Positions 32,929 to 43,773 are shown, counted from the first letter of the stretch. The stretch is 64,000 nt of DNA from Trujillonella humicola (GCF_046233715.1 NZ_JBJNRJ010000018.1:13287-77286), one strand, 5' to 3'. Numbers and translations: made by a program. The notes: generated by a model not told the origin, from the sequence alone.

Positions 32929-33786
32929 TCAGCGCCAGCCGCGGCTCATCAGGGCCCGGCGGGTCCTCTCCAGCACCGTCGTCCGGTGCAGGTGGCGCTT
33001 GGCGAAGCGGAGGACCAGCCAGCCGTCGGCCCCCATCAGCGAGTAGCGCTCGATGTCGGTGCCGAAGGTGGCGGCGTCGGCGTGGTGCGCGCCCTCGTAC
33101 TCCAGCAGCACCCGCCAGCGCGGATAGCCGAGGTCCCCGTGCGCGACCTCGTTCCCCCGGCGGTCGAGGACCGGCACCTGCGGCTCCGGATCCGGCAGGT
33201 CGCTGGTCGTCAGCCAGTACCGCATGAGGCTCTCGGGCCGCGACATCGACTTCGGTGACAGCAGGGGCGCGCAGGCCCGTGCCCGGACCACGCCCCGCAC
33301 CCGCCGGCCCCGCGCCAGCCGGGCGGACAGCTCCTCCGGGGTCATCCGCCGGCGCCGCAGGAGCGCGTCGCCGACCGCCACCAGCTCGTCGGCGGGGAGG
33401 ACGGCGGCGAGGTCGAGGAACGTCTGCGGCCCGGAGGTCACCCGCAGCCGGTCGAGCTCGACGACGTCGGCCGGGGACAGCGCCCGCCCGTGGACGACGA
33501 ACTCGGCCCGTTGCGGGAGCACCCGCCGCGGCGTGAGCGCGACGTGGTGCCGGGCGGGTGCGTCCACCCAGGCGCCCAGCAGGGCCGCGGCGGTCCGGTG
33601 GCTGTACGCGGCGTCCGGGGGCAGGACGGTGGCGAGCACGCGCAGCCGTTCGCGCAGGTCGATGGCGTCGTCCAGGCGGACGACGAGGTCGTGGGCCATC
33701 CGGACGTAGGACGAGCCGCGCAGCTGGGCGCGGGTCAGGCCGGCCGCTCGTGCGGAGGCGGCCGAGAAGGTCGGGGGCAGGGTCAT
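32929..33786 (-). CDS. AbiEi-antitoxin-like N-terminus with DUF559 nuclease-like domain
   Basis: Protein of 285 residues. The N-terminal part (FSAASARAAGLTRAQLRGSS) resembles the winged-helix start of type IV AbiEi antitoxins, but no toxin gene is beside it. The C-terminal part (about 195-280) has the DUF559 pattern of the Vsr/PD-(D/E)xK fold: Glu in RPESLMRYWL, Asp in HGDLGYPRWRVLLEYEGAHH, and GADGWLVLRFAKRHL. Nuclease activity is inferred only from fold; the usual catalytic Lys appears replaced by Glu. Such proteins are abundant and variable in Geodermatophilaceae. It is flanked by two related 59-bp hairpin elements. Confidence 0.8.
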   Translation of the reverse strand: MTLPPTFSAASARAAGLTRAQLRGSSYVRMAHDLVVRLDDAIDLRERLRVLATVLPPDAAYSHRTAAALLGAWVDAPARHHVALTPRRVLPQRAEFVVHGRALSPADVVELDRLRVTSGPQTFLDLAAVLPADELVAVGDALLRRRRMTPEELSARLARGRRVRGVVRARACAPLLSPKSMSRPESLMRYWLTTSDLPDPEPQVPVLDRRGNEVAHGDLGYPRWRVLLEYEGAHHADAATFGTDIERYSLMGADGWLVLRFAKRHLHRTTVLERTRRALMSRGWR

Positions 33787-33870
33787 GCCCGCGCACGCTG
33801 CTCCGCCGCGCGGTGCCCGGGAGCCGTCGCGGGAGGGCTGTGGAACCGCGTCCGGGGTGTGGACGACGCG

Positions 33871-33929
33871 TGATCATCGGCGAGTGGTCGACCGCCACGC
33901 CGGGGGGAGCGACCACCTGCCGATGATCA
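33871..33929. repeat. 59-bp TGATCA hairpin element, copy 2
   Basis: 20-bp arms (33871-33890 and 33910-33929) with 18 matches and a 19-base loop; TGATCA at both ends and CCGCGG just after, as in copy 1. It lies 29 bases beyond the 3' end of the reverse-strand aldo/keto reductase gene. Confidence 0.85.
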
Positions 33930-33958
33930 CCGCGGAAAAGGGGGGGAGGGGGGCGTGC

Positions 33959-34831
33959 TCAGCCGGCGAGGCGGGTCAGCTGCTCGGGGGTCAGCCGCAG
34001 GTCGGCCGCGGCGGCGGAGTCGGTGATCGACGCGGGCCTGGACGCGCCGGGGATCGGCAGGACGACGTCGGCCTGCGCCAGGTGCCAGGCCAGGGTCACC
34101 CGGTAGACCGAGACGTCCAGCTCCTCCGCCACCTCGGCGAACGACGGCGCCGTGGCGTCCAGCGAGCCGGCGGCCGTGACCCCGCCGAAGGGGCTCCACG
34201 GCAGGAACGCCAGGCCGTGGCCGGCGCAGTGGGCCAGTTCGTCGGCGGAGAAGCGCCAGCCGGGGGAGAACTGGTTCTGCACGGCGACCAGCGCGTCGCC
34301 GAGCACCGACCGGGCGACGTCGATCTGCGCGATGTCGGCGTTGGAGACACCGACCATGCGCACGAGGCCGGCGTCGTGCAGCGACCGCAGCCCGGCCATC
34401 GACTCCTCCCACGGCGTCTCGGGGTCGGGGCGGTGGAACTGGTACAGGTCGATCGCGTCGACGCCGAGCCGGCGCAGCGACCCCTCGCACGCGCGCCGGA
34501 GGTACCCGGGCGTGCCGTCGAGGCCCCAGTCGCTGCCCTGCCGGGTGTGCCCGCCCTTGGTGGCCACGAGGACGCCGTCGGTGCTGCCGCCGTAGGAGCG
34601 CAGCGCCCGCGCGACCAGTTCCTCGTTGTGGCCGAACTCCGCCTCGTCGCGGGCGTACGCGTCGGCGGTGTCGATGAGCGTGACCCCGGCGTCCAGGGCC
34701 GCGTGCACGACAGCCTCTGCCTCCTCCGGGGAGGGCCGGCCGGACTTGGTCGACAGCGGCATGGCGCCCAGGCCGATGGCGCTGACCGGGACGCGGCCGA
34801 CGGTGTCGTTGCCGATGCTGCGCTGCTGCAC
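33959..34831 (-). CDS. aldo/keto reductase
   Basis: AKR of 290 residues, different from the one beside hisS. Motifs: ISAIGLGAMPLS-like start, LIDTADAYARDEAEFGHNEE with catalytic Asp and Tyr, VLVATKGGHTRQGSDWGLDG with Lys, and IDLYQFHRPDPETPW with His. The C-terminal cofactor loop is VLPIPGASRPASI. Substrate unknown. GTG at 34831 has AGAGG upstream on the reverse strand. It is divergent from rarA, with 57 bases between start codons. Confidence 0.88.
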   Translation of the reverse strand: MQQRSIGNDTVGRVPVSAIGLGAMPLSTKSGRPSPEEAEAVVHAALDAGVTLIDTADAYARDEAEFGHNEELVARALRSYGGSTDGVLVATKGGHTRQGSDWGLDGTPGYLRRACEGSLRRLGVDAIDLYQFHRPDPETPWEESMAGLRSLHDAGLVRMVGVSNADIAQIDVARSVLGDALVAVQNQFSPGWRFSADELAHCAGHGLAFLPWSPFGGVTAAGSLDATAPSFAEVAEELDVSVYRVTLAWHLAQADVVLPIPGASRPASITDSAAAADLRLTPEQLTRLAG

Positions 34832-34875
34832 GGGGGGAGCCTCTCGTAGACGGTGAGGCTGTCGTGCCCCGCGGG

Positions 34876-34881
34876 TAGCGT
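34876..34881 (+). promoter_or_regulatory. -10 box TAGCGT (leaderless rarA)
   Basis: TAGCGT ends 7 bases before GTG 34889. Confidence 0.6.
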
Positions 34882-34888
34882 CGCAACC

Positions 34889-36229
34889 GTGAGTTCGCTG
34901 TTCGACGAGCCGGCCGGGGCCGCGGGCGAACCCGCCGCCGTCGACCCGGGGGCACCGCTGGCCGTGCGGATGCGGCCGCGGTCGCTGGAGGAGGTCGTCG
35001 GCCAGCAGCACCTGCTCGGCCCCCGGTCGCCGCTGCGCCGGCTGGTCGAGGCCGACGAGCCGATGTCGCTGGTCCTCTACGGCCCGCCCGGCACGGGCAA
35101 GACCACCCTGGCGCACGTCATCTCGCTGGCCACCAAGCGGCAGTTCGTCCAGCTCTCGGCGCTCGACTCCGGGGTCAAGGAGGTCCGTGCGGTCATCACC
35201 GCGGCCAAGCGCGAGCTCACCTACGCGGGCCGGCGGACCGTCCTGTTCATCGACGAGGTGCACCGCTTCTCCAAGACCCAGCAGGACTCGCTGCTCTCGG
35301 CGGTGGAGGACCGCATCGTCAGCCTCATCGCGGCCACCACCGAGAACCCGTTCTTCTCCGTGGTCAGCCCGCTGCTGTCGCGCAGCCTGGTGCTGGCGCT
35401 GCAGCCGCTGGCCGACGACGACGTCCGCGCCCTCCTGGACCGCGCGCTGAGCAGCGAGCGCGGGCTCGACGGCGCCGTGACGCTGAGCCCGGAGGCCGAG
35501 GAGCACCTGGTGCGCATCGCCGGCGGCGACGGGCGCAAGGCGCTCACCGCGCTGGAGTCCGGCGCCGGCGCGGCGCTCGCGGCGGGCGCGGAGGAGATCG
35601 ACCTGGCCACGCTGGAGACGGCGGTGGCCCAGGCGGCGGTCCGCTACGACCGGCAGGGCGACCAGCACTACGACGTCGCCAGCGCGCTGATCAAGTCCAT
35701 CCGCGGCAGCGACGTCGACGCGGCGCTGCACTACCTGGCCCGGATGGTCGAGGCGGGGGAGGACCCCCGCTTCATCGCCCGGCGGCTGGTCATCAGCGCC
35801 AGCGAGGACATCGGGATGGCCGACCCGACGGCGCTGCAGACCGCGGTCGCCGCGGCGCAGGCGGTGCAGCTCATCGGCATGCCCGAGGGGCACTTCCCGC
35901 TCGCCCACGCCGTCGTCCACCTGGCCACCGCCCCCAAGTCCAACGCGGTCACGGTGGCCATGGGGGAGTCGGTCGCCGACGTGCGGGCCGGCCTGGCCGG
36001 GCCGGTGCCGCCGGGCCTGCGCGACGCGCACTACGCGGGGGCGAAGAAGCTCGGGCACGGCGGTACCTACCGGTACCCGCACGACGCGCCCGACGGGATC
36101 GTCACCCAGCAGTACCCGCCCGACGCCCTGGTCGGGCGCGACTACTACCGGCCGACCCAGCGCGGCGCCGAGGGGCCCGTCGCGGCGCGGCTGCCGAAGC
36201 TGCGGGCGATCCTGCGGCGCGGCCGCTGA
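34889..36229 (+). CDS. rarA: replication-associated recombination protein A (AAA+ ATPase)
   Basis: RarA/MgsA family clamp-loader-like ATPase of 446 residues acting at stalled replication forks. Walker A GPPGTGKTTLAHV (about 66-78), Walker B TVLFIDEVHRF, sensor 1 IAATTENPFF, then the MgsA C-terminal tetramerisation domain including YDRQGDQHYDVASALIKSIR and SEDIGMADPTALQTAV. It begins SSLFDEPAG with a short acidic N-terminus. Position upstream of alaS is usual in actinobacteria. The GTG start fits a leaderless mRNA. Confidence 0.95.
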   Translation: MSSLFDEPAGAAGEPAAVDPGAPLAVRMRPRSLEEVVGQQHLLGPRSPLRRLVEADEPMSLVLYGPPGTGKTTLAHVISLATKRQFVQLSALDSGVKEVRAVITAAKRELTYAGRRTVLFIDEVHRFSKTQQDSLLSAVEDRIVSLIAATTENPFFSVVSPLLSRSLVLALQPLADDDVRALLDRALSSERGLDGAVTLSPEAEEHLVRIAGGDGRKALTALESGAGAALAAGAEEIDLATLETAVAQAAVRYDRQGDQHYDVASALIKSIRGSDVDAALHYLARMVEAGEDPRFIARRLVISASEDIGMADPTALQTAVAAAQAVQLIGMPEGHFPLAHAVVHLATAPKSNAVTVAMGESVADVRAGLAGPVPPGLRDAHYAGAKKLGHGGTYRYPHDAPDGIVTQQYPPDALVGRDYYRPTQRGAEGPVAARLPKLRAILRRGR

Positions 36230-36280
36230 CCACCGGCCCCACCTCTCCCGCGCGCGGCACGGGTCCGGGGGCCCGCCGAC

Positions 36281-36286
36281 TACTGT
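36281..36286 (+). promoter_or_regulatory. candidate -10 box TACTGT for the DUF948 gene
   Basis: TANNNT-type box 57 bases before GTG 36344; a leader with AGGAGA at 36332-36337 would follow. Confidence 0.4.
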
Positions 36287-36343
36287 GATCCCGCCGGGGG
36301 AACGGTGCCCGGCCGCAAGCCGACGACGAACAGGAGACCGCGC

Positions 36344-36769
36344 GTGTCCGCAGGAGAGTGGGCCGGACTCATCGCAGCCCTGGCGCTGGTGCTGCTGGTC
36401 GTGCTGCTGGCCGTCCCGCTGCTCAAGCTGGGCCGCACGCTGGACGAGACGACGCTGACCATCCGGCAGGTCCGCGAGCAGAGCCAGCCGATCCTGGCGC
36501 AGGCGACCACCACGGTCACCCACGTCAACAGCAACCTCGAGCGGGTCGACGACATCACGGGCAACGCCGCCAACGTGTCGAGCAACGTCGCCGCGCTGAC
36601 CAGCGTCGTGGCCGCCACCCTCGGCAGCCCGCTGATCAAGGTGGCCGCGTTCAGCTACGGCGTCCGCAGCGCCGCACGCAAGCGCCGCGAGGGCCAGGCC
36701 ATCGCCGAGGCCGCCCTGCGGGACAAGGAGGCGCGCCGCGCGCGCCGGGCCGCCCGGCGGGCCGCCTGA
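36344..36769 (+). CDS. DUF948 domain membrane protein
   Basis: About 141 residues: an N-terminal transmembrane helix (GLIAALALVLLVVLLAVPLL), then a helical DUF948 region (GRTLDETTLTIRQVREQSQP, then NSNLERVDDITGNAANVSSN) that looks like a coiled coil and recalls methyl-accepting linkers. The C-terminus is very basic. Function unknown. GTG 36344 is preferred because AGGAGA is six bases upstream; an in-frame GTG at 36305 would add 13 residues. The conserved place just upstream of alaS supports a real gene. It overlaps the next gene by one base. Confidence 0.82.
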   Translation: MSAGEWAGLIAALALVLLVVLLAVPLLKLGRTLDETTLTIRQVREQSQPILAQATTTVTHVNSNLERVDDITGNAANVSSNVAALTSVVAATLGSPLIKVAAFSYGVRSAARKRREGQAIAEAALRDKEARRARRAARRAA

Positions 36770-37056
36770 TGCGCCGGCTGTTCTGGCTCGCGATGGGCAT
36801 CACCATCGGCGCCCTCGTCGTCCGCAAGCTGTCGGCGGCCGCGGAGAAGCTGACGCCGCAGAGCGTGGCCGGTGCGCTGGTGGAGGGCCTGCGGGACCTC
36901 GCCGACGCGATCGGCGAGTTCGGTGCCGACGTGCGGGCCGCCGCCTCCGCACGCGAGGACGAGCTGCGGTCGGGGACCGGCCTGGACGCGCCGCTGCCCG
37001 AGCGCACGGCCGTCGAGCTGCCCGGCCGGCACAGCGCTCCGCCGCCCGCCCGCTGA
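36769..37056 (+). CDS. small DUF6167-like protein
   Basis: Small protein of 95 residues: a short N-terminal hydrophobic helix (LFWLAMGITIGALVVRKL) and an amphipathic part with KLTPQSVAGALVEGLRDLAD, which recalls the DUF6167 proteins found between DUF948 genes and alaS in streptomycetes. The C-terminal tail is disordered. The ATG overlaps the DUF948 stop, so the pair is coupled. Function unknown. Confidence 0.78.
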   Translation: MRRLFWLAMGITIGALVVRKLSAAAEKLTPQSVAGALVEGLRDLADAIGEFGADVRAAASAREDELRSGTGLDAPLPERTAVELPGRHSAPPPAR

Positions 37057-37110
37057 CCTCCGCCGGCGCCGCCGGACCGGCGCCCCACCCCTGAGAACCC
37101 CGAGTAGGAC

Positions 37111-39813
<2,703 letters not shown>

Positions 39814-39819
39814 GCTGAG

Positions 39820-40500
39820 ATGCCCGAGCAGCGCTACGACCCCGAGGAGACCGGCCCGGCGGGACCGCGGCGCGTGCAGCGCCCCGCGGTCCCGCCGGCG
39901 CGGCCACGTCCGGCCGGCCAGCCGCCGACTCAGGAGCAGCCGGTGCACCACGCCACCACGGAGATCGACCTGCGCGGCGCCGGCTTCCCGCCGGTGCGCA
40001 ACGAGACCACCGAGATCGACCTGTCCCGCGGCCTGCCCGCCGGTCTGCCGCCGCTGCCGCCGCGCCGCGGCCGGCAGGGCCGCCGGCTGGGCCTGGACGT
40101 GGGCACGGTCCGCGTCGGGGTGGCGCTGTCCGACCCGACCGGCACGCTGGCCAGCCCGCTGGAGACCGTCCAGCGCGCCCGCGACGAGTCCGACCTGGAC
40201 CGGATCGCGGCGCTCGTCGTGGAACACGAGGTGACAGAGGTGATCGTGGGGGAGCCGCGGCACCTGTCGGGTGCGTCGGGCGCCTCGGCACGCGAGGCCC
40301 GTGCCTACTCTCGGGCCCTGGCCGGGCGCATCGGCGCCGTGCCCGTGCACCTCGTCGACGAAAGGCTCTCCACCGTGACCGCAGCCGGATCCCTGCGGGC
40401 GAGCGGGCTCGACAGCCGCCAGCAGCGCCCGGTGATCGACCAGGCCGCCGCCGTGGTCATCCTGCAGGCGTATCTCGACGCCCAGCGGGGGCGCTCGTGA
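39820..40500 (+). CDS. ruvX: Holliday junction resolvase-like / pre-16S rRNA nuclease YqgF
   Basis: 226 residues; the RNase H-like YqgF core starts near residue 89 (RRLGLDVGTVRVGVALSDP), with catalytic Asp there, Glu in VIVGEPRHLSG, VDERLSTVTA and the final Asp in VIDQAAAVVILQAYL. Related proteins trim pre-16S rRNA. The N-terminal 88 residues are an extra Pro/Arg-rich extension holding TTEIDL twice (residues 46-51 and 63-68). The end overlaps mltG (GTGA). alaS-ruvX-mltG-aroE is the conserved actinobacterial order. Confidence 0.93.
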   Translation: MPEQRYDPEETGPAGPRRVQRPAVPPARPRPAGQPPTQEQPVHHATTEIDLRGAGFPPVRNETTEIDLSRGLPAGLPPLPPRRGRQGRRLGLDVGTVRVGVALSDPTGTLASPLETVQRARDESDLDRIAALVVEHEVTEVIVGEPRHLSGASGASAREARAYSRALAGRIGAVPVHLVDERLSTVTAAGSLRASGLDSRQQRPVIDQAAAVVILQAYLDAQRGRS

Positions 40501-42260
40501 GCTTCCCGACCCCGCCCGGCGGGCGGGGTCGGCACACCGGGCCGGACGGGGCCGGCCAGTCGCTGAGCGCCTGGGCGGCCGGGCTGCCCCGGCAGCAGGC
40601 CCCGGTGCGGCCGGACCCGGAGACCACGGTGGGCCCGGCGCCGGCGGCACCGCCCCGCCGCCGCGCGGGTGTCATCGACCGCGAGCACGCCCCCGACTTC
40701 CCGATCGCCGAGTACGCCCGGCACTCCTCGCCCGACGACGACCGCACCGGCCGCATGCCCGGCCTCGGAGACGCCCCGGCAGACCCCCCGCCACCGCCCG
40801 GAACGCAGGCCGGCCCCCCGCTGCCCCCGCGGCCGGCCGGCACGTGGTCCCGGCTGCAGCGCCGTGGCGACGTCCCGCCGGACGAGGAGGCCACGGTGGC
40901 CCAGCCGGCGGTCGGTTCCGCGGTGCCGCCGCCTCCGGCCGGCGGGTCCGCCGGCCACCCGCACACCTCGCCCCGGCCCGGCCCGGACCGGCCCGATCCC
41001 CGCACCACGGGTGCCCCCGCCCCGGACGCGCACGACGCCCACGGCGACCACCTCCCGGGCGACCACGAGCCGGGCGGCCACGACGGAGCCGACCACGACG
41101 ACGACGCGACCGGCGGCCTCGAGGTCATCGGCGACGACGGGCACCCCGACGACGGGCACCCCGACGACGGGCATCCCGACGACGAGCATGCCGACGACGG
41201 GTATGCCGTGTCCGGCCCGCGCCGCCGACGGCGCAGGCCGCTGGCCGTCGTCCTCTCCCTGGTCGTGCTCGCCGCGCTCGTGGGCGGCATCGTCTACGGC
41301 GGGAAGGCGCTGATCGACCTCGTGAACCCCGCCGCCGAGGACTACGCGGGCGCGGGCACCGGCAGCGTGCAGGTGCGGGTGTCCGACGGTGACACGCTCA
41401 GCGACATCGGCCGCACGCTCGTCGACGCCGACGTGATCGCGTCCGTGCGCCCGTTCGTGACCGCCGCCGAGTCGCGGCCGGCCGCGCGGGGCATCCAGCC
41501 CGGCGTCTACGGACTGCGCCAGCAGATGAGCGGCGAGGCCGCACTCGACCTGCTGCTCGACCCGGCCAGCCGGCTGTTCTCCCGCGTCACCATCCCCGAG
41601 GGCTTCACCGTCACCCGGGTGCTGGAGCGGCTCGCCGAGGAGACCGACACCCCGGTCGAGGAGCTCAACGCCGCGGCGGTCGACCCGGCTGCCACGGGGC
41701 TCCCGGCGTACGCCAACGGGCTGCTCGAGGGCTGGCTGTTCCCGGCCACCTACGACTTTGAGCCGGAGACGACGGCGGCGCAGATGCTGGCGACGATGGT
41801 CAGCCGGACGGTGCAGACGCTGGACCGGCTGGGCGTGCCCGAGGACCAGCGGCTCACCGTGCTCACCAAGGCGAGCCTGGTGCAGGCCGAGGCGGCGCTG
41901 CCCGAGGACATGGGCATGGTCGCCCGGGTCCTGGAGAACCGGCTGGGCATCGGCATGGCGCTGCAGCTGGACAGCACGGTCAACTACGCCACCGGGAACA
42001 CCGGGATCACCACCACCGCCGAGGACCGGGCCAACCCCTCGCCGTACAACACGTACTACGCACCGGGGCTGCCCCCGGGCGCGATCGGCAACCCGGGCGA
42101 GCAGGCGATCAACGCGGTGCTCGACCCGACGCCGGGCCCGTGGATCTACTTCGTCACGGTGAACCCCACCACCGGCGAGACCCGCTTCGGGACCACCGCC
42201 GAGGAGCACGCGGCGAACGTGGCGCTGTTCCGGCAGTGGCTGGCGGAGAACCCGGACTGA
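40497..42260 (+). CDS. mltG: endolytic murein transglycosylase MltG
   Basis: 587 residues. A long cytoplasmic region (about 1-245) rich in Pro, His and Asp precedes one transmembrane helix (RPLAVVLSLVVLAALVGGIV, about 246-266). Outside, a LysM-like segment (VRVSDGDTLSDIGRTLVDAD) leads to the YceG/MltG domain. The catalytic Glu is expected in KASLVQAEAALPEDMGMVAR, followed by LENRLGIGMALQLDSTVNYA. MltG cuts nascent peptidoglycan and sets glycan length. The His/Asp-rich repeat just before the membrane helix is unusual. Confidence 0.94.
   Translation: MSFPTPPGGRGRHTGPDGAGQSLSAWAAGLPRQQAPVRPDPETTVGPAPAAPPRRRAGVIDREHAPDFPIAEYARHSSPDDDRTGRMPGLGDAPADPPPPPGTQAGPPLPPRPAGTWSRLQRRGDVPPDEEATVAQPAVGSAVPPPPAGGSAGHPHTSPRPGPDRPDPRTTGAPAPDAHDAHGDHLPGDHEPGGHDGADHDDDATGGLEVIGDDGHPDDGHPDDGHPDDEHADDGYAVSGPRRRRRRPLAVVLSLVVLAALVGGIVYGGKALIDLVNPAAEDYAGAGTGSVQVRVSDGDTLSDIGRTLVDADVIASVRPFVTAAESRPAARGIQPGVYGLRQQMSGEAALDLLLDPASRLFSRVTIPEGFTVTRVLERLAEETDTPVEELNAAAVDPAATGLPAYANGLLEGWLFPATYDFEPETTAAQMLATMVSRTVQTLDRLGVPEDQRLTVLTKASLVQAEAALPEDMGMVARVLENRLGIGMALQLDSTVNYATGNTGITTTAEDRANPSPYNTYYAPGLPPGAIGNPGEQAINAVLDPTPGPWIYFVTVNPTTGETRFGTTAEEHAANVALFRQWLAENPD
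41134..41208 (+). repeat. five imperfect 15-bp tandem repeats in mltG
   Basis: Unit GACGACGGGCACCCC repeated five times with growing divergence, encoding (DDGHP)-like motifs in the cytoplasmic tail of MltG. Confidence 0.9.
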
Positions 42261-43081
42261 TGCGGGCGGCGGTCCTCGGCCGGCCGGTGACGCACTCGCT
42301 GTCCCCGCTGCTGCACCGGGCGGCCTACGCCGCGCTCGGCCTGACCGACTGGACCTACGACGCCCTCGACGTGGGCGTCGAGGAGCTGCCCGAGCTCATC
42401 GCCGGCCTGGGACCGGAGTGGCGCGGCTTCTCGGTGACGATGCCCTGCAAGCAGGCCGCGGTGCGTGCGGCCGACGTCGTCGACCGCCTGCCGCGGTTGC
42501 TGGGCGCGGCCAACACCCTGGTGCGGACGGTGGACGGCGGCTGGCGGGCCGAGAACACCGACGTCGGCGGCGTGGGCGCGGCGCTGCAGATCGGGCTGTC
42601 GCTCGACGCCGCCGAGCCCGTGCCGCACGCGGCGCTCCTCGGCGCCGGCGGCACCGCGGTGGCGGCCGCCGTCGCGCTCGCGTCGCTGGGGGCCGAGCAC
42701 GTCGACGTCGTCGTCCGCGAACCCGCGCGGGCCGGCGAGGTGACCCGCGTGCTCGACGCCCTGGGCGTCGCCTCGACCGTGCACCGCCTGGCCGGAGCCG
42801 CGGTGAGCGCGCCGGTCGTGGTGAGCACCGTGCCCATCGACGGCCAGCCCGGGCTGATCGACCTGGGGTGGCGCGCCGGGCAGACCGTGCTCGACGTCCT
42901 CTACGCGCCCTGGCCGACCCCGCTGGCGGCTGCGGTGACGGCAGCCGGCGGGGCGGTGATCGGCGGCCTGGAGGTCCTCTTCTGGCAGGCCACCGCCCAG
43001 GTCGAGCTCATGACCGGCCACCCGGCACCGATCGAGGAGATGCGCCGGGCGCTGGACGCCCGCACCGGGGCCGGGCGCTGA
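42260..43081 (+). CDS. aroE: shikimate dehydrogenase
   Basis: 273 residues; reduces 3-dehydroshikimate with NADPH. The substrate site is THSLSPLLHRAAYAALGL, the catalytic Lys is in VTMPCKQAAV, and the Asn/Asp pair is in AENTDVGGVG. The dinucleotide fold is ALLGAGGTAVAAAVALASLG. The NADP-binding loop lacks the usual N-R-T motif (VVVREPARAG instead), so cofactor preference could differ. The ATG overlaps the mltG stop. Confidence 0.93.
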   Translation: MRAAVLGRPVTHSLSPLLHRAAYAALGLTDWTYDALDVGVEELPELIAGLGPEWRGFSVTMPCKQAAVRAADVVDRLPRLLGAANTLVRTVDGGWRAENTDVGGVGAALQIGLSLDAAEPVPHAALLGAGGTAVAAAVALASLGAEHVDVVVREPARAGEVTRVLDALGVASTVHRLAGAAVSAPVVVSTVPIDGQPGLIDLGWRAGQTVLDVLYAPWPTPLAAAVTAAGGAVIGGLEVLFWQATAQVELMTGHPAPIEEMRRALDARTGAGR

Positions 43082-43773
43082 CCGGCGGCGGGCTCGGCAC
43101 CGGCGGCGTCCCGCTCGACCCGTGGGCCGTCGCCGCCGTCGCGGGCACCTGCGCGCTGGCTGCCGGGCCCTGGCTCGCCCGGCGCAGCGTCCGGCTGGCG
43201 GCCGGCGACGAGGACGCCCGGCCCGGTCCAGGGCGCGTCCTCGTCACGTCGCTGCTGCTCGGGCTGCTGGTCGCGGGGGTGCTGCAGCTGACCGGGGTCC
43301 GGCCCGCGGCGGTGGCGCTGGTCTGGGCGTCCGGCGCCGGCCTGCTGCTCGCGGCGGTCGACGTCGCCGTCCACCGGCTGCCCGACCGGGTGCTGGTCCC
43401 GGCGGTCGCCGCCTGCCTCACCGCGCTGGTGGTCGACGCCGCCGCGACGGGCAGCTGGCCGGCGCTGGCCCGGGCCGTGCTGGCCGGCGCGGCCGCGTTC
43501 GCCGTCGCGGCGCTCGCCGGCGCGCTGTCCGCGGGCGGGCTCGGCTTCGGTGACGTCAAGCTGCTCGGGCTGCTCGGGGTGCTGCTGGGCTGGGCCGGCT
43601 GGGGGGTGCTGCTCGCCGGGGTGTTCCTCGGGTTGCTGGTCGGCGCGGCCGGCTCCCTGGTGCTGGTGGCGACCCGCCGCGCCGGCTGGCGCACCGCCGT
43701 CCCGTTCGGGCCGCCGCTGCTGGCCGGGGCCGTCCTCGCCCTCGCCCTGACGGTGCCGGCACCCCTCGTCTGA
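43078..43773 (+). CDS. prepilin peptidase (A24 family), probable non-canonical start
   Basis: About 231 residues, six or so membrane helices. The two aspartates of A24 peptidases are visible in DVAVHRLPDRVLVPA and GGLGFGDVKLLGLLG. It should process type IV pilin-like or Flp pilin leaders, or act on an unknown membrane substrate. The methylase-type cysteine domain is absent. No ATG, GTG or TTG opens the full-length frame; a CTG at 43078 overlaps the aroE stop (CTGA) and is taken as start. The next GTG, at 43279, would remove the first helices. Mycobacteria have a similar gene after aroE. Confidence 0.78.
   Translation: MTGGGLGTGGVPLDPWAVAAVAGTCALAAGPWLARRSVRLAAGDEDARPGPGRVLVTSLLLGLLVAGVLQLTGVRPAAVALVWASGAGLLLAAVDVAVHRLPDRVLVPAVAACLTALVVDAAATGSWPALARAVLAGAAAFAVAALAGALSAGGLGFGDVKLLGLLGVLLGWAGWGVLLAGVFLGLLVGAAGSLVLVATRRAGWRTAVPFGPPLLAGAVLALALTVPAPLV

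Noticed and set aside
32929..33786. A complete type IV toxin-antitoxin system
   Set aside because: Only the AbiEi-like start is present; neither neighbour is a nucleotidyltransferase toxin (they are an aminotransferase and an aldo/keto reductase).
33938..33953. Poly-G run beside the second hairpin element
   Set aside because: Two G-runs split by a single A do not give a clear quadruplex pattern, and it may only be the 3' flank of the aldo/keto reductase gene.
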